From Weeksellaceae bacterium (GTDB taxonomy: Bacteria > Bacteroidota > Bacteroidia > Flavobacteriales > Weeksellaceae): a DNA stretch of 64,000 nt. Shown here in pieces: positions 17,439-27,900 of this stretch. Every line of letters starts with the position of its first letter. Position 1 is the first letter of the stretch. Both the position numbers and the translations under genes were made by a program. The stretch is from contig JAKLPS010000033.1 in the NCBI GenBank assembly GCA_022013695.1, positions 1 to 64,000 on the forward strand. The letters are read 5' to 3'. The notes under the pieces were generated by a model. That model saw only the letters and a program-made list of their open reading frames with translations. It was not told the DNA's origin and searched no databases.

Positions 17439-17666
17439 TAGAAAATATTGAAACCAATTTATTCGAATTGAAGGGGTATTTTTTTCATTTTGAGGGATTA
17501 TGAAAATATGTAATCTTAAACGATAAATTGTTACAAATAGTATTAGGCAAAACCTAATAATAAATTTTTATAGTTCATGAAAATAAATTAAAACAAAAAA
17601 CGCACTGCCTTAGGACTTTAATAGCAACCTGCGCGGAAGTTGCTTTTGCGGAAATCTACAAAACGA

Positions 17667-18608
17667 TTATGATAAATTCTGGATATTACCGCGTAGTTTC
17701 AGAGCTTCGGCATCTCTGTAAAGTTTTTCTTCGCTCCATTTGGCATGTCTTGACGGGACGATTTTATGACCCTTTTTGGCAGCATAGACTTTTGTAAATT
17801 CGGCTCCGAAAAATATCAACTGGCAGGAATAATTGATCCACATCATCAATAAAATCACGGTGCCGGCAGCGCCGAAAACTGAAGTAGGCTTTGAAACATC
17901 GAAATAAAAACTCATCAGCATCTTTCCGATATTGAAAAGCAAAGCGGTAACAACCGCACCAATCCACACCGACTTCCATTGAATCTCCACGTCTGGTAAA
18001 ACTTTGAACATAATGGCGAAGAGAATGGTAATCACAATAAATCCTAAGATGAAATTACTGCTTTGGATAAGAACATAGGTCTCCATACCAAAATACTTGG
18101 TAATCAATTGGTTGGCGAGGCCAATTAGGGAGGATAAAACCATACTGATTAAAAGCAAAAATGCAATAATAAGAATCATTCCCAAAGAATTGGCACGATC
18201 TATAATGAACTTTTGCCAAGCTTTTTTGGGGGCCGATTCTACGTCCCAAAGGTTATTCAGTGTGGTCTGCATTTGAAAAAACAAACTGGTAGCCCCAAAA
18301 ACTAAGGTGGCAACGCCCAAAGCCTTCATCCAGAAGTTCTCCTTGTCGATCATTGCGCTGGCAATAATATCTTGAATTGCTTTTGCCGTGTCGTAGCCCA
18401 TTACGCCTCGGATTTGCCGTACTATCTCCCCGTTGACGGCTTCCTCTCCGAAAAAATGCCCTGCTGTCCAAATGATAATTATGAGCAATCCTGGAATCGC
18501 AAATATAGCGTTGTAGGCCATACTTGCACTGTCTTTGGATGCGGAAGACGAACTCCATTCCTTAAAAGTATCCCGCAGAACTTCCCAAAAAGATTTTAGT
18601 TTGGTCAT
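17667..18608 (-). CDS. YihY/BrkB-family membrane protein
   Basis: A 313-residue inner-membrane protein with about six hydrophobic segments (about residues 30-52, 93-120, 138-165, 183-205, 215-235 and 248-270). The family marks are MAYNAIFAIPGLLII near the start, VFGAAGTVILLMMWINYSCQLIFFGAEFTKVYA near the end, and SFYFDVSKPTSVFGAAG. It was once thought to be RNase BN; that assignment was withdrawn and the function is unknown. It lies 41 bases from the carbonic anhydrase-like gene on the same strand. Confidence 0.88.
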   Translation of the reverse strand: MTKLKSFWEVLRDTFKEWSSSSASKDSASMAYNAIFAIPGLLIIIIWTAGHFFGEEAVNGEIVRQIRGVMGYDTAKAIQDIIASAMIDKENFWMKALGVATLVFGATSLFFQMQTTLNNLWDVESAPKKAWQKFIIDRANSLGMILIIAFLLLISMVLSSLIGLANQLITKYFGMETYVLIQSSNFILGFIVITILFAIMFKVLPDVEIQWKSVWIGAVVTALLFNIGKMLMSFYFDVSKPTSVFGAAGTVILLMMWINYSCQLIFFGAEFTKVYAAKKGHKIVPSRHAKWSEEKLYRDAEALKLRGNIQNLS

Positions 18609-18649
18609 AGATTACATTTTCTACTGAAAATTCAATCTTTGTACCAAAT

Positions 18650-19168
18650 CTAATCCTTCTTATACCAGCTGGCATATTTCACATAATTATTAGCGATTCT
18701 GTTGATCTCGCCTTCTATCAAAGTTTGCGAGACATCCTTTACTTTCCTGGCAGGAACGCCGGCCCAGATCTCTCCTTCTCTGATGATCGAGTTGGCTGTC
18801 ACAACAGCACCAGCGGCAATGATGGCGTTGTTTTCAACCAGGCAGTCATCCATCACGATAGCGCCCATCCCTATCAGCACATTATCTTTGATGGTGCAGC
18901 CGTGCACAATGGCGTTGTGGCCTATGGAAACGTTGTTGCCAATGGTTGTAGGACTTTTTTTGTAGGTGCAATGGATCATCACATTGTCTTGGACATTCAC
19001 TTTATTTCCCATTTTAATGGAATTAACATCGCCTCGGAGAACGGCGTTGTACCAGATGCTGCAGTCGTCGCCCATCGTGACATCGCCAATGATAACGGCA
19101 GTTTCCGCCACAAAAACGTTTTGACCCATTTGGGGCGTTTTTCCTAAAAGTTCTTTAATAAGTGCCAT
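18650..19168 (-). CDS. gamma-carbonic anhydrase family protein
   Basis: A 172-residue left-handed beta-helix protein of the gamma-carbonic anhydrase/YrdA family. The RGD motif (near residue 46), VNVQDNVMIH and GHNAIVHGCTI supply the Arg, Asp, Gln and three His residues used to hold a metal at trimer interfaces. Activity is not proven for many members. The start codon is only 44 bases from the end of an IS4-type element, so its native upstream region may be lost. Transcription may come from the IS, whose transposase gene points the same way. Confidence 0.88.
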   Translation of the reverse strand: MALIKELLGKTPQMGQNVFVAETAVIIGDVTMGDDCSIWYNAVLRGDVNSIKMGNKVNVQDNVMIHCTYKKSPTTIGNNVSIGHNAIVHGCTIKDNVLIGMGAIVMDDCLVENNAIIAAGAVVTANSIIREGEIWAGVPARKVKDVSQTLIEGEINRIANNYVKYASWYKKD

Positions 19169-19294
19169 AATTTTTATGATTATAAATATTAATTAAGTTT
19201 GAAAATCATTAATGTCCGATAAAAATTAAAAGTGGACTTTTTTATTTTTATTTAGTTGTAAATCAGCTACTTAATTTTTTGTTTTAGCCCATTT

Positions 19295-20506
19295 TCAAAA
19301 ACAGGCTTCAAAAAGAGACAATTGTTCTGTCTCAGATTTGTCGATAACCCAGTCTTTTTCTGGGTTTTCTAAAAATTTCATCAACTGGATATAGTTGAAA
19401 AGATGGATTTTGCAAAAACTAACCAAGTTTGAAAATGCCCAACTTCGTTTTAATCTCTTTTTGATAACGGCGATTAACAAATTAACAATCAAAACGCAAT
19501 ATATCTGTATTTTAATGGCATTCTCATTGTCTCCTAAAAAATAACGCAACGGAAAATTCTGTTTTAACTGCTTGAACAGTAGTTCTATCTGCCACCGTAT
19601 CTTGTACAAGCCGGCTATCAAATCGGCTCGTAAATCAAATAGATTCGTTAAAAACTCAAATTCTCGTTTGTTTACTCGGTCATAAAAGGTCACTTTTCGG
19701 AGTTTTAATGAACTTGTTTCTTTTCCTTTTTTAACATCAACTTCTATAATTTCATCTTTCAAAACGCCATTATGAATTCTTTCTTCAACATCTAATTTTT
19801 CAATCTCCCTATAGGAAGCATTGTCTTTTAAACGCGTTACAAAACCCGTTTTTTGAACTGTAAAATGCTCAAATGCCTTGTAATCATTATATCCTTTGTC
19901 GAAAACATAAATGGTATTGTCATCACATTTCAACTTCTTTAAAAAATTATGATCATGCGTGGTTGCGGGACTAAACCAAACTAAATTGGGAACAATTTCA
20001 TCGGCATTTATAACGGTATGAACTTTTATTCCGCCTTTACTTTTTCCTTCTTTTGACTTTCGTCCCACACAACTTAAAATGTCTTTAAACAAGCTGATAG
20101 TACTGCTATCAACAATTTTAACTTGCTTATTTATAACGTCTTTAATTCGGCTGTCCGATAAAACAGCACCATATTGGTGCAACAGTTTATTGTAAATTTC
20201 TTCAAAAAAATCAACCTTTCTGTTTTTATTTGCGTCCGATAAAGTGCTTCTTTTTGGAATATGATTCAACTGGAAACTTTCCGTTTTGCCTGATAATCCA
20301 AGCATCGCTCCTGACACTTCTCGCAAAGAATTACACTTGGCAAACGAACAAAAAAGCATACTTATCAAGTGATCTTTACTCTTAAAACGCTTTACGTATC
20401 TATCGGAATCGTGCTTTTTAACCGCATCTTTTATTTTTTTATCATCAATTAAAGAAATCAGCTGTCCGAAAACAGATTTACTGGAAAAATATGTACTTTT
20501 GCTCAT
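19295..20506 (-). CDS. IS4-family transposase (DUF4372 N-terminal domain)
   Basis: A 403-residue transposase. The N-terminal part (about 1-75) matches the DUF4372 type common in Bacteroidota IS4 elements. The DDE residues are visible as D in IVDSSTI, D in YVFDKGYND and E in RWQIELLFKQLK. The latter lies in the Y(2)R(3)E(6)K signature (YKIRWQIELLFKQLK). The reading frame is intact. The ATG at 20,506 is preferred because a -7 element lies just upstream and a longer reading (to 20,530) would start inside the promoter. Confidence 0.92.
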   Translation of the reverse strand: MSKSTYFSSKSVFGQLISLIDDKKIKDAVKKHDSDRYVKRFKSKDHLISMLFCSFAKCNSLREVSGAMLGLSGKTESFQLNHIPKRSTLSDANKNRKVDFFEEIYNKLLHQYGAVLSDSRIKDVINKQVKIVDSSTISLFKDILSCVGRKSKEGKSKGGIKVHTVINADEIVPNLVWFSPATTHDHNFLKKLKCDDNTIYVFDKGYNDYKAFEHFTVQKTGFVTRLKDNASYREIEKLDVEERIHNGVLKDEIIEVDVKKGKETSSLKLRKVTFYDRVNKREFEFLTNLFDLRADLIAGLYKIRWQIELLFKQLKQNFPLRYFLGDNENAIKIQIYCVLIVNLLIAVIKKRLKRSWAFSNLVSFCKIHLFNYIQLMKFLENPEKDWVIDKSETEQLSLFEACF

Positions 20507-20527
20507 CGTTATTTGATTTTTGCAACT

Positions 20528-20535
20528 CAAAATTA
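20528..20535 (-). promoter_or_regulatory. candidate -7 element of the transposase gene
   Basis: On the minus strand TAATTTTG fits TAnnTTTG and lies 21 bases before the ATG at 20,506, within the IS end. Confidence 0.45.
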
Positions 20536-20593
20536 CGATAAGTTTTAAGAAGCCATTAATTTGGCTTCTTTTTTTATCTGGTTTTATCGGACA

Positions 20594-20910
20594 ACAGTGT
20601 TAATTATTAGAACCCTTTTATAAGGTAAATAATTACTTGGCTCAAAACCAAGTGAATTAAATAAAAATACTTCTTATCCAGAGGGAATTTTATAATACCC
20701 ATTACTATTAACAGTATTATCCTGATTAATTTCTTTCATTTTCATTAAAGAAATATACTCTGCTGATTGCTTATTAAAAATATTGCTTTCTATAGGTTGG
20801 TCTGTTATTAAGCTTATATCATTAGTGCTTTTATTAATGATAATTACTCTATATCCTGGATCACAACTTACGAAAAGTAATAAAATTATGATTATAATAA
20901 CGTTTTTCAT
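20594..20910 (-). pseudogene. second immunity-like lipoprotein, broken by a stop codon and the IS
   Basis: The intact part encodes 78 residues with a lipobox (LLLFVSC) and a mature start CDPGYRVIIINKST that matches the lipoprotein at 21,509-21,898. After a TAA at 20,674-20,676, at a position where the paralogue has Arg, the same frame continues with EVFLFNSLGF and SNYLPYKRVLIIN. This aligns with EIYLFSKIGYGPGNYLPFREVKII of the paralogue. The homology then runs into the IS end at 20,593. So the gene has one nonsense mutation and has lost its 3' end. No continuation is found on the other side of the IS. Confidence 0.85.
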
Positions 20911-20928
20911 ATGATTTTTATCTTAATA

Positions 20929-21474
20929 TTACCAGTTTTGCCTTCCCCATTTACCTGCACTCCACTCAGTATAAAGTGAGTTTTCGTATTTGCGTAATGA
21001 GAAACCACTTGTCCAATCTTTAAATAATCCTCCAAAACTTGCATTTAAAAAACTAGGTATTCCAAAAAAAGACAACCATGTAGGTCCAAAAATCCTACTT
21101 TGAATATAATGACCAAACTCGTGTTGAATCGTTTCGAAATCATATCGATCCATGTTAGGAATAGTAATTAAATTTCCCATTGTGAAAGCACCACTTTCTA
21201 TCCAATTAGATGATAAAACTATTGCTCCGTTTGAGTATCTATCTACATTTTTAATTCCACCTAGTAAATTTGTAAATTCGCCTGCAACTAAACTAACTAG
21301 CTGTTGTGGCAATTCCCAAGTAAAGTGACCCAAGATTTGTAAAGATTTTCCTAATAAAGTTTTATCACTATCATAAGCAATAAAAGAACTCAGAATTCTC
21401 AATGCCTTTGCTCCAAATGTTTGTTTTAAACCTTCAACTAATTCTGTTGTGGATGCTGCAATTGGTTCAAGTAA
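20929..21474 (-). pseudogene. orphan Rhs C-terminal toxin tip, no start codon
   Basis: An open stretch of 181 codons lies after an in-frame TAG at 21,475-21,477. From STTELV onward it matches the last ~170 residues of the big Rhs protein, including QHEFGHYIQSRIFGP, NASFGGLFKDW and YTEWSAGKWGR, with many substitutions in the middle. DNA identity is near complete for about 70 bases around the KTLLGKSLQIL segment. No ATG opens the frame; the first possible start is a TTG at 21,402. This is the layout of a displaced Rhs tip that can replace the active one by recombination. It is followed after 18 bases by a matching lipoprotein gene. Confidence 0.85.
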
Positions 21475-21508
21475 CTAGATTTTTAACAATTTTCAAAATT
21501 AGTGCTAG

Positions 21509-21898
21509 TTATCGTACTTCTATCAAATATCTATCTTTTGGAAACTTTACAGTTTTCCCGGCAATGTTATTTTCAGTTATATGTATTGTATCTTTATCTT
21601 TTATAATTTTTACTTCTCTGAATGGTAAATAGTTTCCAGGGCCATAACCAATCTTGCTAAACAAATAAATTTCTCTAAGTGGATGAATTCTATAAATTCC
21701 AATCGCTTCAGATTGATTAATTCTTTTTATAACAATTGAATCATATTCGCCACCCTTTTTTATAACTATTCTTGATTCAATTGGAGGCTCCGTAATCAAT
21801 TGAATATCTAAGGTGGATTTATTTGAAATAAAAACACCATATCCAGCATCACAATTAATAAGGAAAATTAAAAAACCTGTACATATATATTTCTTCAT
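21509..21898 (-). CDS. small lipoprotein, candidate immunity protein for the Rhs toxin
   Basis: A 129-residue predicted lipoprotein (lipobox LIFLINC, mature start CDAGYGVFISNKST). It starts 17 bases after the Rhs gene on the same strand, the normal place for an immunity gene. A diverged copy follows the orphan tip, so each toxin tip has its own lipoprotein partner. Envelope location would suit protection from a toxin acting in the periplasm. I recognise no named family; the immunity role is inferred from position and co-duplication. The ATG at 21,898 is chosen because the lipobox follows at the usual distance; an upstream start at 21,952 would lie inside the Rhs gene. Confidence 0.7.
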   Translation of the reverse strand: MKKYICTGFLIFLINCDAGYGVFISNKSTLDIQLITEPPIESRIVIKKGGEYDSIVIKRINQSEAIGIYRIHPLREIYLFSKIGYGPGNYLPFREVKIIKDKDTIHITENNIAGKTVKFPKDRYLIEVR

Positions 21899-21915
21899 AA
21901 TATAATTATTAATAA

Positions 21916-24900
21916 TTACCAATATTTTCTTCCCCACCTTCCTGCACTCCACTCTGTATAAAGAGAGTTTTCATATTTAACTAAAGTAAAATTATTACCC
22001 CAATCTTTAAATAACCCACCAAAACTTGCATTTAAAATACTAGGAAGACCAAAAAGTGGTAACCATGCTGGTCCAAATATTCGACTTTGTATATAGTGGC
22101 CAAATTCATGTTGCAGATCTTCTAAATCAAAAAGATTTGGAAGGGTTAACATATTACCGACTGTAAAAGCATTACCAGAACTTAACCAATTGCTCCGCAG
22201 TATAATTGCTCCATTTGTGTATCTATCTACACTATTAATGGCACCTGAAAGATTGCTAAACTCAGCAACTATTACGCTAAATAATTGTTGAGGCAGTTCC
22301 CAAGTAAAATGACTCAATATTTGTAAAGATTTTCCTAATAAAGTTTTATCACTATCATAGGCAATAAAAGAACTTAAAATTCTCAAAGCTCTAGCGCCAA
22401 ATGCTTGTGAAGTTACTTTAACTAGATCTGTTGTTGAACTTGCATTTGGTGCAGTCGAAATGGTCTGATTGCCAACATATCCAAGAGCAGCTGTAAGTCC
22501 TCCTATAGCTGCACCACGTAAAGCTCCATTGAAGAAATTTTCACCGGTCAATACAGCTTGAACACCGCCACCAACACCGCCCACAAGACTTCCTATCGCA
22601 ACCTGACTCAGAAATCCGGAAACATTAAATATACTTGATATTCCTGCTGTGGCCATTGCCGTGACAGCTGCAAACGACATAGTCCTAAAGAAGCCGTTTA
22701 TACTCCAATCTCCCTTGATTATTCCTACCGCTGTATATATGACGGCTGAGGCAAGAACAGCTGAAAAAACTGCTTGCGATAAGTAAGCAACAAAAGCTGC
22801 CCATACAAATTCTCCACTCGGATCATTAAACATCAAAGGATTGTTCAATACATAACCATACTTATTGTAGATCTGGGTGTTGTAAGGGTCTTGTATGTTT
22901 TCGTCTGCATTTAAAAATCTTCGCAACAAAGGATCATACAGCCTACCGTTCATATGAATTAAATCTACTCCTAATAGATGCTCGTGGCTGGTGTAGCCTC
23001 TATCAACCAATAAGTTTGCCGATCGGATTGTGTTAGCATCTGTAATTGTAGCGTCATTACCGAACTTAAGATGAGTAAATACTCCCCAAGCATCAAAATG
23101 TCTTCTTTCTACTGCATTTCCAGCTTCATCGCTGATCGCCAAAACAGAACCCAGATAATCTTTGTGCAGGAATTTATACGAACCATTGCTTTCCGAGAAA
23201 TTCTTCAGATAAACTATATTCGATTCATAAGGAGTTCCACCAATATAAATTAAATGTTTTTCCTGTCCTGTAATGTTGTTTCGTATAACCTCCATACTAC
23301 CATCCAAATTGTAGTATTTGGTAAATTGTGCATTCTGCGAATCTTCGAATTTACTACCATAACTCATGATCTGTCTGTTCTCCGATAAACCATACTCAAA
23401 AGCATAATCATTTTGGCGACCTCTTATTTTTACAGGATCATTGTTTTCGTTGTAAGAAATGTTTTGCAGAAGGATATTTGTTCCGCCAATTCCGTAATTA
23501 GAAAGGCCTATTGTATTAAGGTTCATTTTTGAAGCCCGATAGATATTACCGGTTAAACCAAAAGTTATAGAGCCTAGCTGATCGTTTACTGTAATTCTTC
23601 CTTTGTCGTCATAAGTGTTGGATGACAATTGCCCTGTTTTTGGATTGGTCCAGTCTGTTAAACGGTTGTTATTATAAGTAAAGTATTCGTCTATGTTAAA
23701 ATTATAATGATGCCTTTCCAGAAGTTCATTTTTAATAGCATTGAAAACATATTTCATATCCATTAAATTGGCATTGGATGATATATGTTTTGCAGTATCC
23801 AGAAAACCAAAACTGTCGTAAGCGTTTGTGACCTGAGTATTACCAAGTTTTGCGGAAAGTACTTGCCCTTTTTCATTTACATTTTGAAGTTCCCATAATA
23901 GCTTACCAGTATTCTGTTCCTTTACCTGTTTAAGAGAACCATCCCAAGAATTATAAAAATTCTCTAATTTTGTTTCTGTTGTTACTCCATTAGAAATAAT
24001 ACCCATTCTGTAGGTCTTTATATTTCCGAATGTATCATAGGCAATATCCCATTTATAGAATTGTCTTCCTTCCAAAAAGTCGGTCGTCCAGCCCATTCTG
24101 CCGTTTTGATAATAGGCAAATTGTGTTGAGAAGCTTTTTCCGTTCGCTGTTCCTGTTTTGGCAGTTAATTGCCAATTTTGATCATAAGTATAGCTGTAAT
24201 TCTTGTCAGTGGAAGTATTATCATTTGATTTTTCTATTACAGTATCCAAAAGTCCGTTTGACTTATAGGTATATTGCTTATATCCTTTGGGACTAGTTTC
24301 TTTTTTAATACTTCCAAGTCCGGTATATTCGTAACTATAGGTTCCATTGGCAGGATCGCTAAATTGGGACTTTCTTCCCCAAGGATCATACACAGTGGTT
24401 ACAATATTTTCTCCATAGGTTGCTTTCGTGACCTGACCATAAGCATTATAGCTAAAGGTAATTGTTCCGCCTGCATCTGTTGAAGAAACAACATTTCCAA
24501 AGGCATCTGTAGTTTTTGAAGTGGTTCTACCGTAGCCATTAAGCTCTTGGAGAGAAACAGTGTTTCCCGATATTGTTGTCAATGTCTTTTTACCATTGTT
24601 GAAACTTTGTGTGGTTACTGTTGGAGGATATACAGAATCATCATAAGATATCTCATTCCATTTTACACCTGCTGGAAATTCCTCAGCTGCAGAATCAAAA
24701 TAGGGTTCTGATTCTTTTATTTTTCGACCTATAAGATCATATAGCGTGTATGTAGCAACATACTTATTTTGCTCAAATGTTTTAGTGTGTACTTTATATT
24801 CCTGGCCAAGAATATCACTAAATCTTCTTGAAATGTTTCCGTCAGGATGTATTTGAGTGACCACAAATCCGTTATTGGAATCCCTTCCATATATGTAGGT

Positions 24901-27900
24901 TGTTAGTCCGTTTAAACCACTACTTGTTAAAAGTTTACCCCAATTATCGTAAGTATTGGTAGTCATATTGTTAAAAACATCGGTTTGTGTGAGGACGTGC
25001 CCAAACGCATCATATGTAAAGTTTGTTTCCAAACCTAATTTATCTGTTTTCTTCAAAATAAATCTTCCAGTGGAGTCATATAGATCTGCTCCTGTTTCTG
25101 TTTGTGAATCGATGCTGTTACTAGATAATTTTTGTGTTACATTTCCCCAACCATCATAAGTGAAAGTTTGGAGCAAATAATCTGAATTATCACGATTCCA
25201 GCTCTTTAAAGTTTTTAATAGATTATTCTCAAATGTATACTCTTCTTTTGCTAAAGCAAGACCATAACCGGACATAAAATTGCTTGATTGCTTGGTCAGA
25301 GGCCTTCCTATATAGTAATCGCTTCCAATTCCAGTAGGATTGTGAGTATATGTGAGTCCTGTCCCCATAATAGAGAAAGAACCATTTACAAAAGTTTCAG
25401 TACCACTCGGTAAATAATAGTCTCCATAATAAATATTTTGCTCTGTCGTGATATCTTTTAAAAAGTCCTTTTGTTTGATAGATTGTGGCAATATTACTTC
25501 CACACCATTTGCCAGCTGATCAATAGAATAGGTTGTCTGTTTAAATGTGAGTAGTTGTTGATTACCTAATGATAGATCTAATGGGAATATTTGGCTTTCG
25601 TCATTGGTCTTTATGCTCCATTCTTTAGAAGGAACACCATATTTTTGAGGATCGATTTCAGTTCCTGACCAAACTTTAGTATTCTCATACCCGTTTGCAT
25701 ACCAAGAAGAACGAGCGAGCTGATGAAAACCTAAAATACCCCTACCTTGAAAATGCACCGTCATTCCACGATATCTAAAATCCTGTTTCCTTGAATTTTG
25801 GGTCAATTGAGTTACAACAAATGTCTGATCAGCTCGCTGTAATGAAAAATAGGGATAATATTCCTGTTTACTTTTGTTATAAAAATTACTATTAACATCA
25901 GGATTAAGCTCTGAGTATTCTATAAAGGTGTTAAGCCCTGGTTGGCTGATGGACTTTATCCTTGCTAATTCTGCCAACGATGTAGGTGCTTTAAGCCGGT
26001 GTAAATGCTCTTTCCAATATAGATAGATATTGTAGTAGTTGTTATTTGCTTTTATTGGATTAGTTAAAGGGGTGAATAAAGTTAAATCTAAATAGTCATG
26101 TAAATTATAACTTGGGCTTTGATAACTAACATCACTATTAAATGATAGTGTTCCATCTGTAAGAGTGCCTGAAGATATTTTTGTAGATATATTATAGCCA
26201 TATAGTCGCCAATCATAATTCTGCAAATTTAAACGGTTATATGAATAAACGGTTACTACATCAGATTTTCCGTCTTTATTAATATCACAGACCGAATAAA
26301 AATATTGATATGTGTTCTTATTATATCCGTTCGAACTTTCTGTGACTCGATTATGATAATAAGTAAAATCACCTTTCAAAAAGTTATTGAATCCATTCCC
26401 ATTACCTATATAAAATCTCCAATTCATTGAAGCATCCGCCGTTGGAATAGTAAAATCCAATTTGCCATCTCCATTGAAATCTCCAAATAATACTGGAAAT
26501 TCATTTTGTTTTGTTTCAACCAAATTTTTTGTGAAACGTATTTTCTTTTGGTATTGATTTGTTCCTATTTTTAGAAACTCAAAAACTGTATAAGCATCGT
26601 TAGAAACATTAATTGGTTCAACCTTTCCATCGCCGTCAACATCCATATACTTTTCCGTTGAAGTATTGCTATAATTTATTCCAGGGTCTTTTGTGTAAGT
26701 TGAAATAGGTAAATTTACATCTTTTAAATCAACAATAAAGTTTCCCACATCAATAGTATAAGTATCAGAGCAGTCACCTGGTGGGGGATTTAAGTTACCT
26801 ACAGGTTCCGGACAGGGGTAAAAAACTGTAACATTTGCACTAACCTCAACGAATACATTAGATATCCCATCGCCATCGAAATCTCCTTCATAAAATTTTT
26901 TACTCAAAATGCATCTATCAGGCAGAGAATACTCTGAACAGGGATTTTCAAACACTTGTTTTTCATAGATCTTTTGAAAAGAATTATTTTTAAATAAATA
27001 CCCTGCTACATTATTCCCTTCCAATTGCACAATCCCGTTTCCGTTATATACGCTTCCATCGGTATCAATTAAAGTATTGACAACCAACGCATCGGAGTTA
27101 AAGGTCTTATTGGTCGTAACGGTAGAAAAGTTGTCATTAAAAGCTCCCAACTTAACCGACCCGGACATCACAAAGTCAATATATGAATCCCCATTAAAGT
27201 CACCTGTCAATTTTACTCCATTAAATGGATCAGGGCTTTGTAAATAATCTGGGTCTACAGAGCCGGAAACAATTTGTGGGTAATCAAATATTACTGGGTT
27301 TGCAGGCTCATTATTTGCATTGTATTCTGTAATGGACTTGACAAAATTATAATTTGTACCGTTTTTAAAGGTATTATCTATCAAATATTTTCTAAACTGA
27401 TTTCCATTTGTCTTAACAGTAATTTCTTTTAACAATTGATTCTGAAGGAATGAAGCGCCATAGACATGAGATAATTCTGATAGATCCCTTGAACTATAGG
27501 TAAATAATATCTCATTATAATTTGGCCTATTTAATGTTTCATTTCCTCCCCAAGTAATTGATTTAATGATTGCAACATTATTTGCTTGCTCATAATTGTA
27601 ATTTATAATATTACCTTGCGCATCTTTCCATTTAACAATATTATATTCTATAGGTGTAGTGGCATTATCTACCGCTCTTGCAACATATTTACCATACCAA
27701 GCCTGAGAGCCATCCTCAAATGTTACCTCAAAATGTTCTGGCCCATAACAACTATATGTTTGCGGTAGATTTCCAAATCCAATACTGCCAACAGATTTTA
27801 TTTTAATATTTGAGTACTTCTGTGTGACATATTCTGCTCCATCTTGTCCATAAGTTCCAGTTTTAAGAATTAATTTCTGACCATTATAACTAAAGAAGTC

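Larger units (their letters stand above)
19213..20593 (-). mobile_element. IS4-family insertion sequence, 1381 bp
   Basis: The ends are inverted repeats starting TGTCCGATAAAA on both sides (19,213 inward and 20,593 inward). Inside is a single DDE transposase gene on the minus strand. I find no target-site duplication: the 12 bases left (ending CATTAA) and right (starting ACAGTGTTAA) differ. That suggests recombination or a deletion beside the element after insertion. The right end cuts a lipoprotein gene. Confidence 0.88.
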
